A stretch of DNA of 64,000 nucleotides from Crassaminicella profunda (GTDB lineage: Bacteria; Bacillota; Clostridia; Peptostreptococcales; Thermotaleaceae). The notes below the pieces were generated by a model that was given only the letters and a program-made list of their open reading frames with translations, ran no database searches and was not told the DNA's origin. How positions within the stretch are numbered: position 1 is the first letter of the stretch; each line of letters opens with the position of its first letter. Location: the NCBI RefSeq assembly GCF_019884785.1, contig NZ_CP082326.1, positions 3,651,355 to 3,715,354 of the forward strand, written 5' to 3'. Positions 49,192-58,627 of the stretch are shown here, one piece after another. Made by a program: the position numbers and the translations under genes.

Positions 49192-50655
49192 TTAGTTTTT
49201 ATGTATTTTTGCCATATTCCATAGTTTATCCATCTCATCTAATGACATTTCTTCCAATATTTTCCCATTTTCTTTTGCATTCATTTCAATAAATTCAAAT
49301 CGATTAATAAATTTTTTGATAGTTCCATTTAACGCTATTTCTGGATCTACCTTTAAAAACCTAGCTACGTTAACAACAGCAAAAATTAAATCTCCTAATT
49401 CTTCTTTTATTTTATCATATTCTTCTGTATTGTATACCTCTAATAACTCTTCTAACTCTTCTCTGACCTTTTCTATAGCATCTTCTACATGATCCCAATC
49501 AAATCCAACCTTTGCTGCTTTTTCTTGGACCTTATAGCTTTTCATAAGGGCTGGAAGACTTTTAGGAATTCTTTTTAAACTCTCCGTATAGGTTTTTTCA
49601 TTTTTTTCTTTTCTTTTAATCTCTTCCCAATTTTTTAGGACCTGTCTTGTTCCATCTACGTGTAGTTCTGCAAATACATGGGGATGCCTCTCAATCAATT
49701 TCTTACAGATTCCTGTTAAAACATCTGAAATATGAAAATCACCAAACTCAGAAGCAATTACTGAATGAAAAACCACTTGAAGCAATAAATCTCCTAATTC
49801 CTCTTGTAAAAGAAGCATGTCCTTCTCTTCTAAAGCCTCTAAGACTTCATAAGCTTCTTCAATTACATAAGGCTTTAAACTATCATAGGTTTGTTCTCGA
49901 TCCCATGGACATCCATCTTTTCCTCTTAATCTTTTCATGATTTTAATTAAATCGTTCAACGTATATACTTTTAATGTATTATCACCCATCTTGGGAATAT
50001 ATATACTTGTTAAATAGTCTAACCATTCTATACGATCTAATTCATAAAGCATGATATTTTTTACCTTTTCTTCATTCGGTATTCCTGCTCCTCTTATAAC
50101 CACAATAGGATGTTCATCTGGATAGTATTCCATTAATTTTAACTTCATCTCAGATGCAACAAATTTATTGTATACTTGGGTCACAATTACATCTGTTTCT
50201 ACATCGGGAGTTTGATTCCCTAGCTGTAGGCCATCTATTATTTTTAATCCCTTAATAGGGTCTTTCTTTAAGGTATGAAAAATCGCCTCTACAAAGCTAA
50301 CAGAAGGAACAAATTCTATAGTAAATCCTATTTTTTTTGCTCTTTCAATCAATAGTTGTACCGTTACTTCTGCTACAAATGGACTTCCTGGAACAGCGTA
50401 AACTACATCTTGTTGCTTCAATAACTCTACGATTTTTTCTGCAATGCTTTCATAAACTTCATCAAAGCTTTCTTTAGCTTCATATACATGATCAAAGGTT
50501 TCATAAGTAATTCCCTGCATTTTCAAGTACTCCACTACAGGATGTTTTTCTGTTCTCAAATAAATATGATGACTACTTTTCATTTTTTCCATAGCACCAA
50601 TGGTTAAATAATCTTTACTCCCTGGCCCTAATCCTATAATCGTAAGTTTTTCCAT
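49192..50655 (-). CDS. yabN: YabN: tetrapyrrole methylase-like and MazG pyrophosphohydrolase fusion
   Basis: 487 residues. The N-terminal domain (about 1-220) resembles precorrin methyltransferases ('IIGLGPGSKDYLTIGA', 'VYAVPGSPFVAE'); the C-terminal MazG domain (about 235-487) has 'CPWDREQTYDSL', 'EEAYEVLEALEE' and 'EELGDLLLQVVFHS', with metal-binding acidic residues repeated in a second half ('EELGDLIFAVVNVAR'). It removes non-canonical nucleoside triphosphates; the role of the methylase domain is unknown. The domain order is the standard YabN fusion. Confidence 0.94.
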   Translation of the reverse strand: MEKLTIIGLGPGSKDYLTIGAMEKMKSSHHIYLRTEKHPVVEYLKMQGITYETFDHVYEAKESFDEVYESIAEKIVELLKQQDVVYAVPGSPFVAEVTVQLLIERAKKIGFTIEFVPSVSFVEAIFHTLKKDPIKGLKIIDGLQLGNQTPDVETDVIVTQVYNKFVASEMKLKLMEYYPDEHPIVVIRGAGIPNEEKVKNIMLYELDRIEWLDYLTSIYIPKMGDNTLKVYTLNDLIKIMKRLRGKDGCPWDREQTYDSLKPYVIEEAYEVLEALEEKDMLLLQEELGDLLLQVVFHSVIASEFGDFHISDVLTGICKKLIERHPHVFAELHVDGTRQVLKNWEEIKRKEKNEKTYTESLKRIPKSLPALMKSYKVQEKAAKVGFDWDHVEDAIEKVREELEELLEVYNTEEYDKIKEELGDLIFAVVNVARFLKVDPEIALNGTIKKFINRFEFIEMNAKENGKILEEMSLDEMDKLWNMAKIHKN

Positions 50656-50686
50656 TCCTTCACCCTCTACCTGTGTTTATCAACTA

Positions 50687-52303
50687 TTATTTCCTTAAAA
50701 GCCCTATCATACTCAATATCTTTGCTATTTTTCTTCCTCCTGGAAGCATTTCAAAATCTGATTTTGTAATACCTCCTGTTGTAAGAAGCATCAAGCCATA
50801 AATAATAGCACCAACGCCTATGGCAGCTACTGTTGTCAATTTATTTCCAAATATATCTGCAAACCATCTATACACAAAAAGTACAGATATACTCATAGCA
50901 GAAACAGCAATTAGTGGCTTTATCACAAAATTAGCAAAATCAAATTTGGTTCTGCTCAATCTTTTAACTGCAAAGAAGTTTAAGATTGCAGCAACCATAT
51001 AAGCAATCACTGTACCGATAGCCGCTCCTCTTACATTTAACGAAGGAATTGCTGTTAGAAAATAAGTAGCTAGTATTTTAAATATGGAACCTATAAACAA
51101 ATTAATTACTGGAACAGTGGGTCTGCCTAGTCCTTGCAAGATTCCTGTGAAGGTTTGCACCAAGGTTAAGAATATTACTCCAAATCCAAGGATAGATAAT
51201 GACCCTGCTGCACTAACAGCACTTTCTGGTATCAACGGGAAAAGAAGTAACATAATAGGCTTTGATAAGGTTACAAGGCCTAATGCAGCTGGAAGCCCAA
51301 TAAGAAGTGCTACCCTCGTGCCCATTTGAATATTCTCTCTTACAAGAGCCATATCTCTTCTTTGCTTCGCTTCAGAAATAGCAGGTACTAAACTTACGGC
51401 TAAACTCACTGTAATAATTTGAGGTAAATTCACCAAAGGTGCTGCCATACCTGTTAATTGTCCATACAAATCATTGGATACTTTAGCTGAATATCCTATA
51501 TCTTGAAGTCTTCTCATAACAATAGCTGCATCAATGGTATTCATCAATGGTAAAATAGATGCACCAATCGTAATAGGCACTGCAATGGCAAGAATTTGAG
51601 AAAGGATTTCACCAGCAGACTCTTGTTTTAAATGGGAAGTTCCCTTAATCTCACTTAAAATTTTATTTCTTCTTTTTAAGTAAATAAAAATAATGATTAG
51701 AGTTCCTGTAATAGCTCCTGCTGCTGCTCCAAAGGATGCTCCTGCTGCTACAATTTCTAATTCTTTATTAAATTTATTTAAAAGAACATAAGCTAGTAAA
51801 AATCCTACAACAGTTCTTCCAAATTGTTCAATAATCTGAGAGATAGCTGTTGGTACCATATCTTGAAGTCCTTGAAAATATCCACGAAAAGCAGCCATAA
51901 TAGGTACAAATAACAACGCTGGAGCAATTGCCATCATAGAATAACGCGCTCCATCATTTTTCATAAATCCTACAATAACTCCTGAACCAAAATACAAAAC
52001 AGTGGATGTGACAATCCCTAGTGCAAATAGCAATATAAAAGAAACCTTAAAAATTCTATGGGCACCATATCGATCCCCCATAGCATTCTTTTCTGCAACC
52101 AATTTTGATATAGCTGTTGGAATTCCAGCTGTTGATATGATTAAAAGAGCAACATATATAGGATATCCTGTTTGATAATATCCCATCCCTTCACTTGTAA
52201 TCATATTTGTAAGAGGAATCCTATAAAAAGCCCCCATTATTTTTACAATAATTCCCGCTATTCCAAGGATAGCAGCTCCTTTTAAAAAAGATTTACTACT
52301 CAT
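50687..52303 (-). CDS. yabM: SpoVB/YabM-type polysaccharide flippase (MOP superfamily)
   Basis: 538 residues with about fourteen membrane helices. The N-terminus 'GAAILGIAGIIVKIMGAFYRIPLTNM' and 'FRGYFQGLQDMVPTAISQIIEQFGR' are typical of the SpoVB/MurJ-like flippases that export lipid-linked wall precursors. Its place between spoVT and yabN is that of yabM in B. subtilis, although Clostridia often annotate it as spoVB. Start after ggaggagg. Confidence 0.9.
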   Translation of the reverse strand: MSSKSFLKGAAILGIAGIIVKIMGAFYRIPLTNMITSEGMGYYQTGYPIYVALLIISTAGIPTAISKLVAEKNAMGDRYGAHRIFKVSFILLFALGIVTSTVLYFGSGVIVGFMKNDGARYSMMAIAPALLFVPIMAAFRGYFQGLQDMVPTAISQIIEQFGRTVVGFLLAYVLLNKFNKELEIVAAGASFGAAAGAITGTLIIIFIYLKRRNKILSEIKGTSHLKQESAGEILSQILAIAVPITIGASILPLMNTIDAAIVMRRLQDIGYSAKVSNDLYGQLTGMAAPLVNLPQIITVSLAVSLVPAISEAKQRRDMALVRENIQMGTRVALLIGLPAALGLVTLSKPIMLLLFPLIPESAVSAAGSLSILGFGVIFLTLVQTFTGILQGLGRPTVPVINLFIGSIFKILATYFLTAIPSLNVRGAAIGTVIAYMVAAILNFFAVKRLSRTKFDFANFVIKPLIAVSAMSISVLFVYRWFADIFGNKLTTVAAIGVGAIIYGLMLLTTGGITKSDFEMLPGGRKIAKILSMIGLLRK

Positions 52304-52385
52304 TCATCCTCCTCCAATATTCAATAATAGTCATGAAACAAATCTATTATATCAGAAAAATGCTACATCTGTACTATTTTATTCC

Positions 52386-52419
52386 AAAAATACAAAAGTA
52401 GTAGCCTTTAGGCTACTAC
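52386..52419 (-). terminator. Terminator of spoVT
   Basis: Nine-bp stem gtagtagcc/ggctactac with a 4-nt loop and a T-rich stretch (ttttgtattttt) on the minus strand. Confidence 0.88.
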
Positions 52420-52446
52420 AAATATTATATGTATTATTCCTTATCT

Positions 52447-52998
52447 TTATTGTTCCATTTGTTTTCCTAAAAAGTTAGCAGCTGTTTCTGCTACTTTTAA
52501 CTCTAACTCTCCTAATGGTTTATCATCTTCCTTTGATAAAAGTACAACAGCTCCAATAGAATCTCCTTGTGAAACAATTGGTACAATAATTTGGGATGTA
52601 TATTTCTCCTCATCTGCGCCATCAGCAGTTAATGGACAAACTTTCTCTTTTTCTATAAGACTTACTGCTTTTTTGCTTTCCATGGCTTTTTCAAAAGATC
52701 TGCTTACTCTTTTTTCTAAAAAGTCTTTTTTGGACCCTCCTGCTACAGCAATAATTGTATCCCTATCAGCTATAACAGCCACTTGTCCTAAAGCATCACT
52801 TAAAGATTCGGCATATTCTGTAGCAAATTCAGTTAATTCTCCGATAGGAGAATATTTTTTAAGAATTACTTCCCCATCTCTATCTGTAAATATTTCTAGT
52901 GGATCTCCTTCTCTAATTCTTAATGTACGTCTTATTTCTTTTGGAATTACAACTCTTCCTAAATCATCAATTCTTCTAACGATTCCTGTAGCTTTCAC
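52447..52998 (-). CDS. spoVT: Stage V sporulation regulator SpoVT
   Basis: 183 residues from GTG 52998 (Shine-Dalgarno aggaggg). The N-terminal AbrB-type swapped-hairpin DNA-binding domain is 'IVRRIDDLGRVVIPKEIRRTLRI' in part; the C-terminal GAF domain (about 55-180) may bind a small ligand. It modulates sigma-G genes in the forespore. A sigma-G-like promoter lies about 70 bp upstream and a terminator follows, so it is monocistronic. Confidence 0.96.
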   Translation of the reverse strand: MKATGIVRRIDDLGRVVIPKEIRRTLRIREGDPLEIFTDRDGEVILKKYSPIGELTEFATEYAESLSDALGQVAVIADRDTIIAVAGGSKKDFLEKRVSRSFEKAMESKKAVSLIEKEKVCPLTADGADEEKYTSQIIVPIVSQGDSIGAVVLLSKEDDKPLGELELKVAETAANFLGKQMEQ

Positions 52999-53066
52999 TT
53001 ATTTTCCCTCCTAGTATCATTGTGTAATCAACCTTACATAATCATTATGGTAAATTTATTATTTTA

Positions 53067-53097
53067 CTAATATACTTTTTTTATGCATGGTTGGAAA
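53067..53097 (-). promoter_or_regulatory. Sigma-G-like promoter of spoVT
   Basis: TGCATA (complement of 53092-53097), an 18-bp spacer and AATAATA (complement of 53067-53073). Consensus TGHATR-N17/18-CATWHTA is met at all but the first base of the -10. Confidence 0.55.
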
Positions 53098-53153
53098 ATT
53101 TTCTAACTAAATCTAAAAAAATTCGCATGTAGCTAATCGCATATATTCATCTC

Positions 53154-53195
53154 GTAAGCTTTATTACAAAACCACTTTTTTGTAATAAAACTTAC
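53154..53195 (-). repeat. Long inverted repeat between prsA and spoVT
   Basis: Arms of 18 bases (53154-53171 and 53178-53195) with a 6-nt loop. On the minus-strand transcript they pair fully, with one G-U pair. No T-run follows. It lies just upstream of the sigma-G-like promoter. Confidence 0.75.
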
Positions 53196-53270
53196 TTAAA
53201 GTAGTTGAACATTTGATTTTTCAATCATAAGTTATGCACAAATTTTAAATTTTATAATTTCCTTAACAAT

Positions 53271-53297
53271 AAAAAAATCTGTGCTTAGCACAGATTT
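53271..53297 (-). terminator. Terminator of prsA
   Basis: Ten-bp stem aaatctgtgc/gcacagattt with a 3-nt loop and seven T residues on the minus strand, overlapping the prsA stop. Confidence 0.92.
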
Positions 53298-54252
53298 ATT
53301 TGATATTCTCTAATTTTTTTTCAATTTTCAATGATGCTTTTACCTCACCTATTTTATCCATGATTGCAGGTTCAATTAGGCTTCTTTCAATTTGTCCTTT
53401 TACATCTTCAAATTTTATTGTATCCCCTTTAATAATATGATAGCCCACAGATGTTTTTACAATATCACTTATTTCTCCATCTTTTAAAGCAAATGCTGCT
53501 TTTTCAAATTCTGGAAACATCATTCCTTTTGGGAATACACCTAAGTTTCCACCTCTCACAGCAGATCCTGGATCTTTTGAGTATTTTTTAGCAAGTTCAG
53601 CAAAGTCTTCTCCTGCCTTAATTTTTTTCATAATATCCTTTGCTTCTTCTTCTGTTTTAACTAAGATATGACTTGCTTTTGTTTGATCCTTTGTATATTG
53701 CTCTTTATTCTTTTCATAATTTTCTTTCAGTTTTTCATCTGTCAAATCTAATTCTTTAATAATCTTTTCTTGAAACTTACTTACATAAAGATCTGTTTTC
53801 ATTTGATTTTTCCAAAAACTCTCATCTAAACCAAGTTCCTTTAATTCTTTTAAAAACTTTTCTGCTTCTTCTTGTCCTTTAATCCCTTCCATATAAGCTT
53901 TATACTGCTTCTCAACTTCTTGATTATCTACCTTTACTTTTTCATTTTCCATATACTGCATGATGGCTTGCTCATCAATCATTTGGTCTAATACCTTTTC
54001 TTGTACAGCTTCAAGATAAGTTTTTCCACCCATGTCCATACTCCAAATTTTATCTCCATACTGACTTTCAACAGTTTTTTTAATAAAGGATAATTTTTTA
54101 TTATATGCATCTTTACTAATTATTTCATCTCCTACTTTTGCTACAATATCTTTCTCATTTACTTTTTCTTTTGTACATCCTATTGCAAAAACAAGCATAA
54201 ACGCTAACAGAATTACAAAAAAAGTTTTTCCTTTTGTTTTTATGGATTTCAC
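53296..54252 (-). CDS. prsA: PrsA-like foldase lipoprotein (parvulin peptidyl-prolyl isomerase)
   Basis: 318 residues from GTG 54252 after gggagagg. The signal peptide ends with the lipobox 'AIGC' (Cys26). The SurA-like N-domain (about 30-185) is charged and helical; the parvulin domain (about 190-285) shows 'ASHILVKTEEEAKDIMKKI' in part, 'YSKDPGSAVRGGNLGVFPKG' and 'VGYHIIKG'. It helps exported proteins fold outside the membrane. It follows mfd by 54 bp. Confidence 0.94.
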   Translation of the reverse strand: MKSIKTKGKTFFVILLAFMLVFAIGCTKEKVNEKDIVAKVGDEIISKDAYNKKLSFIKKTVESQYGDKIWSMDMGGKTYLEAVQEKVLDQMIDEQAIMQYMENEKVKVDNQEVEKQYKAYMEGIKGQEEAEKFLKELKELGLDESFWKNQMKTDLYVSKFQEKIIKELDLTDEKLKENYEKNKEQYTKDQTKASHILVKTEEEAKDIMKKIKAGEDFAELAKKYSKDPGSAVRGGNLGVFPKGMMFPEFEKAAFALKDGEISDIVKTSVGYHIIKGDTIKFEDVKGQIERSLIEPAIMDKIGEVKASLKIEKKLENIK

Positions 54253-54306
54253 TAGATCCTCTCCCTACTATATACATATTTTCCCTAAATTCTATTATAA
54301 CTGAAA

Positions 54307-57300
54307 TTAAATTTTATTGAAACCACTAATTTTTTCTAAGAATCCTCTTATTTCTTTTAGTCTCTTATTATAAAAATAGTATTTTAATCTTATATGTGGA
54401 TTATTACCTACATTTATATCGATTCTATTTCCATAAAATCCAATCATTTCACTAATCACTAAGGGATTCATTCTTCCAGCTTCATCAAAAACAAATTTAG
54501 CATGGGTCTCTGTCTCAGATATGTGAACCATACCCATTTTTTGTGCCATAGCTTTTATATATGCAATAGAAATTAAATTCATCACAGTTTCTGGTATGTT
54601 CCCAAATCTGTCTTCTATTTCTTCCTCTAACTCATAGGTATCCTGTTTGTCTCTAATAGAAGCAATTTTTTTATATATTTCTAACTTATGACTTTCATTA
54701 GTAATATATTTTTCAGGTATAAAAGCATTTACATTAATTTCTATAGATGTCTCAGGAATTTCTTGTATTTCTTCTCCCTTCATCTCTCTTACAGTATCTT
54801 CTAATAGTTTACAGTATAAGTCATATCCTATAGCCGCCATATGTCCATGCTGTTGACTTCCTAAAAGATTTCCTGCACCTCTTATTTCAAGGTCCCTCAT
54901 AGCTATTTTAAACCCTGATCCAAATTCAGTAAATTCCTTAATAGCTGTTAATCTTTTTTCTGCAACCTCAGTAAGGATCTTATCCTTTTGATAAGTAAGA
55001 TAAGCATAAGCTAAACGATTTGATCTCCCTACCCTACCTCTTAACTGATAAAGCTGGGAAAGTCCCATTTTATCTGCGTCATATATGATAATTGTATTTA
55101 CATTAGATATATCTAATCCTGTTTCGATAATAGTCGTACAAACTAATATATCATATTCTCCATTCATAAAATCAAGCATAATATTTTCTAACTGTCTTTC
55201 ACTCATTTGTCCATGTCCAACAGCAACTCTTGCGTCAGGAATAAGTTCCCTTATTTTTGCGGCCATCTGCTGAATTCCTCTTACTCGATTGAAGACAAAG
55301 TAAACTTGCCCTCCTCTTCCCATTTCTCTTAACAGAGCATCTCTAATCATCTCTTCATTATATTCTATCACATAAGTCTGTACTGGATATCTTTCTTCCG
55401 GTGGATCTTCAATAACGCTCATATCTCTAAGTCCAATAAGTGACATATGAAGCGTCCTAGGAATAGGCGTTGCTGTTAATGTTAATACATCTACATTTTC
55501 TCTCAAATGTTTTAATGCTTCCTTATGCTGTACTCCAAATCTTTGTTCCTCATCAATTATTAATATTCCTAAATCCTTAAACGCTACATCCTTTGATATT
55601 AAGCGATGGGTTCCTATAAGAATGTCTACAGCTCCTGCCTTTACTTTTTTAATGATTTCTTCTTGCTGTTTTTCCGTTTTAAATCTACTTAACATTTCTA
55701 TCGTAATAGGAAACTGACCAAATCTATTGATAAATGTATTATAATGCTGCTGTGCAAGAATCGTTGTAGGTACTAAAAAAGCTACTTGTTTTCCATCCAT
55801 TACACATTTAAAAGCCCCTCTTACGGCTACCTCTGTCTTACCATATCCAACATCTCCACAAAGAAGTCTATCCATTGGAATAGATTTTTCCATATCTTCC
55901 TTCAACTCTTTTATACAACGAATTTGATCAGGAGTTTCTTCATATACAAAACTATCCTCAAACTGATTCTGCCAAGGGGTATCTGCTGAAAAAGCATAAC
56001 CACTACGTTCCTTTCGAATGGCACTTAGCTTTAAAAGATCCTTTGCCATGTCTACAATGGCTCCTTTTGCTTTTGCCTTCGTCTTCTTCCATTCTGCTGT
56101 ACCTAATTTATTCAATTTTACTCTAGCAGTATCAGAACCAATATATTTTTGTATCATATCCATCTGCTCAATAGGTACATACAATATATCTTCCCCTGAA
56201 TATTTAACTTTTAGATAATCTTTTTTAGCTCCCTCAACCTTTAACTGCTCAACCCCTATATATTTTCCTACTCCATGATTTTCATGAACAATATAATCTC
56301 CTATATTTAAGTCTACAAAAGATTTAATAGGTCGAGCATCTTTTCTTTTTTGAGTTGTTCTCTTCCTTTTGGCCGTACCAAAAATCTCATCTTCTGTGAT
56401 AACCAAAAATTTACTCTTAATATACTCAAATCCTTTGTGTAGGTTCCCTTGAAGAATAAAAATTTGTCCAGATTGAATAGGATGATTGATATCCTTTATA
56501 AAAATAGCTTCAATCCCTTGTTCTTTCAAATTTTCTTCTAACCTTTTCCCTCTTTCATCTGTCCCACAAAGCAAAAGAATTTTGTAGCCTCTATATTTAT
56601 AATTTTTCAATTCATTTGAGAATAACTCTATTTTCCCATGAAAGGATTGTGCCATCCTAGCAGAAAAACTTACAATATGTTTTGGCTTAAAGTAAGTATT
56701 ATTTTTAGGTAAACTACTTAATACAAACACATGTTTTTTATTTAATTCATATAAAAAATCTTCATAATTTGTAATCAAGCCTACTTGTGCTGGCAGGACT
56801 TCTTCTTTTTCTAATAATCCTTTAAAACTCTCTTCAAGTTCTTTATACGCAGTATAAGCCCTTTCTTTTACACGGGATGGTTCATCTATAAAAATAAGGG
56901 CATCTTTTTCAAAATAATCAGTTAATAGTTCTAAATTCTTATAGTAATAGTTTAAATACTTTTCAAAGCCTTGAGGTCTATTTTGTATCTGAAGAGCTTC
57001 AATAAAAGCACTGATCTTTTCACTTAATCCATTAGACTCTTCTCTTATTTTCTTCTCATGTTCCTTAAAATCAACCTTTATTTTTTTGATGGCTTCTTTC
57101 TTTTGATCATCATCTAATAATACTTCTTGAGCGGGTGTTACAAGAACTTCCTTTAATTTTTCCAAAGATAGCTGAGAGTAAATATCAAAGCTTCGAATAG
57201 AATCTATTTCATCATCAAAAAGCTCTATTCGATAAGGATTTTTAGAAGTGACAGGAAAAAAATCTATAATTCCCCCTCTAACGCTAAACTGTCCCTTTAC

Positions 57301-57816
57301 TTCAACCATATCTACTCGTTCATATCCTAATAAAATAAAAATAGCTATTATTTTTTCCAGTTCTACAACTTCACCATATTCTATTTTAAAAAAGTTTTTG
57401 CAAAACTGGGCCTTCGGCATTAATTTATGAAGCAAACTTTCAATAGATGCTACAACAATACATTTTTCTCCCCTGACCATTTCAATCATTGTATTTAATC
57501 TTTCCTCAAGTCTCTGATGACTTTGGGCATCATAATTATAAAACACCAATTCCTTAGTAGGATATGTATGGGCTTTGTTTTTAATAAAAAACTTTAAGTC
57601 TTCATAAATTTTTTTTGCTTGATACTCACTATGAGTAATAATCAGGCACTGTTTATGAAAAGAACGATTCATACTAAATACAATATGAGCAACTTGAGAG
57701 TCAATGAGTCCATGTACCAGGGTAGGACTTAAACCTTTATTTAAACTATATTTTAACTCTTCATATCCTTTTAAGTTCTCAATACCTTGGACAAATAAAT
57801 TCTCCTGCAAAATCAT
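54307..57816 (-). CDS. mfd: Transcription-repair coupling factor
   Basis: 1169 residues, normal length. UvrB-like N-terminal modules, the RNA polymerase-interaction domain ('GDYIVHENHGVGKYIGVE'), then a RecG-like translocase with Walker A 'GDVGYGKTEVA', 'DEEQRFGVQHKE' (DEEQ box) and 'TATPIPRTLHMSL', and a C-terminal TRCF domain. It removes stalled RNA polymerase from damaged DNA and recruits UvrA. It lies between pth and prsA, a conserved order. Confidence 0.98.
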   Translation of the reverse strand: MILQENLFVQGIENLKGYEELKYSLNKGLSPTLVHGLIDSQVAHIVFSMNRSFHKQCLIITHSEYQAKKIYEDLKFFIKNKAHTYPTKELVFYNYDAQSHQRLEERLNTMIEMVRGEKCIVVASIESLLHKLMPKAQFCKNFFKIEYGEVVELEKIIAIFILLGYERVDMVEVKGQFSVRGGIIDFFPVTSKNPYRIELFDDEIDSIRSFDIYSQLSLEKLKEVLVTPAQEVLLDDDQKKEAIKKIKVDFKEHEKKIREESNGLSEKISAFIEALQIQNRPQGFEKYLNYYYKNLELLTDYFEKDALIFIDEPSRVKERAYTAYKELEESFKGLLEKEEVLPAQVGLITNYEDFLYELNKKHVFVLSSLPKNNTYFKPKHIVSFSARMAQSFHGKIELFSNELKNYKYRGYKILLLCGTDERGKRLEENLKEQGIEAIFIKDINHPIQSGQIFILQGNLHKGFEYIKSKFLVITEDEIFGTAKRKRTTQKRKDARPIKSFVDLNIGDYIVHENHGVGKYIGVEQLKVEGAKKDYLKVKYSGEDILYVPIEQMDMIQKYIGSDTARVKLNKLGTAEWKKTKAKAKGAIVDMAKDLLKLSAIRKERSGYAFSADTPWQNQFEDSFVYEETPDQIRCIKELKEDMEKSIPMDRLLCGDVGYGKTEVAVRGAFKCVMDGKQVAFLVPTTILAQQHYNTFINRFGQFPITIEMLSRFKTEKQQEEIIKKVKAGAVDILIGTHRLISKDVAFKDLGILIIDEEQRFGVQHKEALKHLRENVDVLTLTATPIPRTLHMSLIGLRDMSVIEDPPEERYPVQTYVIEYNEEMIRDALLREMGRGGQVYFVFNRVRGIQQMAAKIRELIPDARVAVGHGQMSERQLENIMLDFMNGEYDILVCTTIIETGLDISNVNTIIIYDADKMGLSQLYQLRGRVGRSNRLAYAYLTYQKDKILTEVAEKRLTAIKEFTEFGSGFKIAMRDLEIRGAGNLLGSQQHGHMAAIGYDLYCKLLEDTVREMKGEEIQEIPETSIEINVNAFIPEKYITNESHKLEIYKKIASIRDKQDTYELEEEIEDRFGNIPETVMNLISIAYIKAMAQKMGMVHISETETHAKFVFDEAGRMNPLVISEMIGFYGNRIDINVGNNPHIRLKYYFYNKRLKEIRGFLEKISGFNKI

Positions 57817-57846
57817 TCACACCCTTCAATTGGTTACAACATCATA

Positions 57847-57869
57847 AGCCCAGATTTCTTATCTGGGCT
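57847..57869 (-). other. Hairpin between pth and mfd
   Basis: Perfect 9-bp stem agcccagat/atctgggct with a 5-nt loop. No T-run on the minus strand, so probably an mRNA-processing or pause structure rather than a terminator. Confidence 0.6.
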
Positions 57870-57893
57870 ACCTAATCTACAAAGAATTTCCTA

Positions 57894-58451
57894 TTAACCA
57901 TTATATCTATTCATAGCCTTCTCTATTCCCTCACTAATTAAGCTTTCTATAGATTCTGCTGCCCGCTTTATGGATTCATTCATAAAATCCTTATCTTCTT
58001 TTGAAAATTTACCTAATACAAAATCCGCAAGATTTCCATATTGTGGCTTTCCTATACCAATTCTTACACGTGCAAAGCCATCTGATTGTATTTCATAGAT
58101 GATAGATTTCATACCGTTGTGGGTTCCTGCACTTCCCTTTTTTCTTATTCTTAGTTTTCCCACATCCGTATCTATATCATCATAAATAACGATTAAATCA
58201 TCCATGTCCAGTTTATAGAAATTTACAATTTCACGTACACTTCTTCCACTTAAATTCATATATGTTTGAGGTTTTACTAATAGAACCTTTTGATTATGAA
58301 TGAAACCTTCTCCTACCACAGCCTTGTATTTTACCTTATTCAGACTAATATTATTTTTATAGGCTAAATAATCTATTGTATCAAATCCAACATTATGTCT
58401 TGTTCCTTCATATTGTTTCCCTGGGTTTCCTAAACCAACAACTACAAGCAT
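57894..58451 (-). CDS. pth: Peptidyl-tRNA hydrolase
   Basis: 185 residues from ATG 58451, giving the family start '[20 protein letters not shown]'; the longer TTG reading contains the ribosome site gaaagga. It releases peptides from prematurely dropped peptidyl-tRNA. The catalytic His is in 'TRHNVGFD', and '[13 protein letters not shown]' and '[25 protein letters not shown]' (in part '[13 protein letters not shown]') are diagnostic. Confidence 0.96.
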   Translation of the reverse strand: MLVVVGLGNPGKQYEGTRHNVGFDTIDYLAYKNNISLNKVKYKAVVGEGFIHNQKVLLVKPQTYMNLSGRSVREIVNFYKLDMDDLIVIYDDIDTDVGKLRIRKKGSAGTHNGMKSIIYEIQSDGFARVRIGIGKPQYGNLADFVLGKFSKEDKDFMNESIKRAAESIESLISEGIEKAMNRYNG

Positions 58452-58597
58452 ATTATGCATCCTTTCTTTTTGCAATTTCTAAACTATTATAACATATATT
58501 TATATAACTATTCATATTGTATTCAAAATCCCTGTATATAAGGTTTGTCTTTATGTTCACCCAACAAAATCCACCTAAATGTAATACATTTCTATCT

Positions 58598-58627
58598 AAA
58601 AAGAAGTGGCATAAAGCCACTCCTTTT
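58598..58627 (-). terminator. Terminator of the chemoreceptor gene
   Basis: Stem agtggc/gccact extended by further pairs across one mismatch, with five T residues on the minus strand. It touches the stop codon. Confidence 0.85.
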
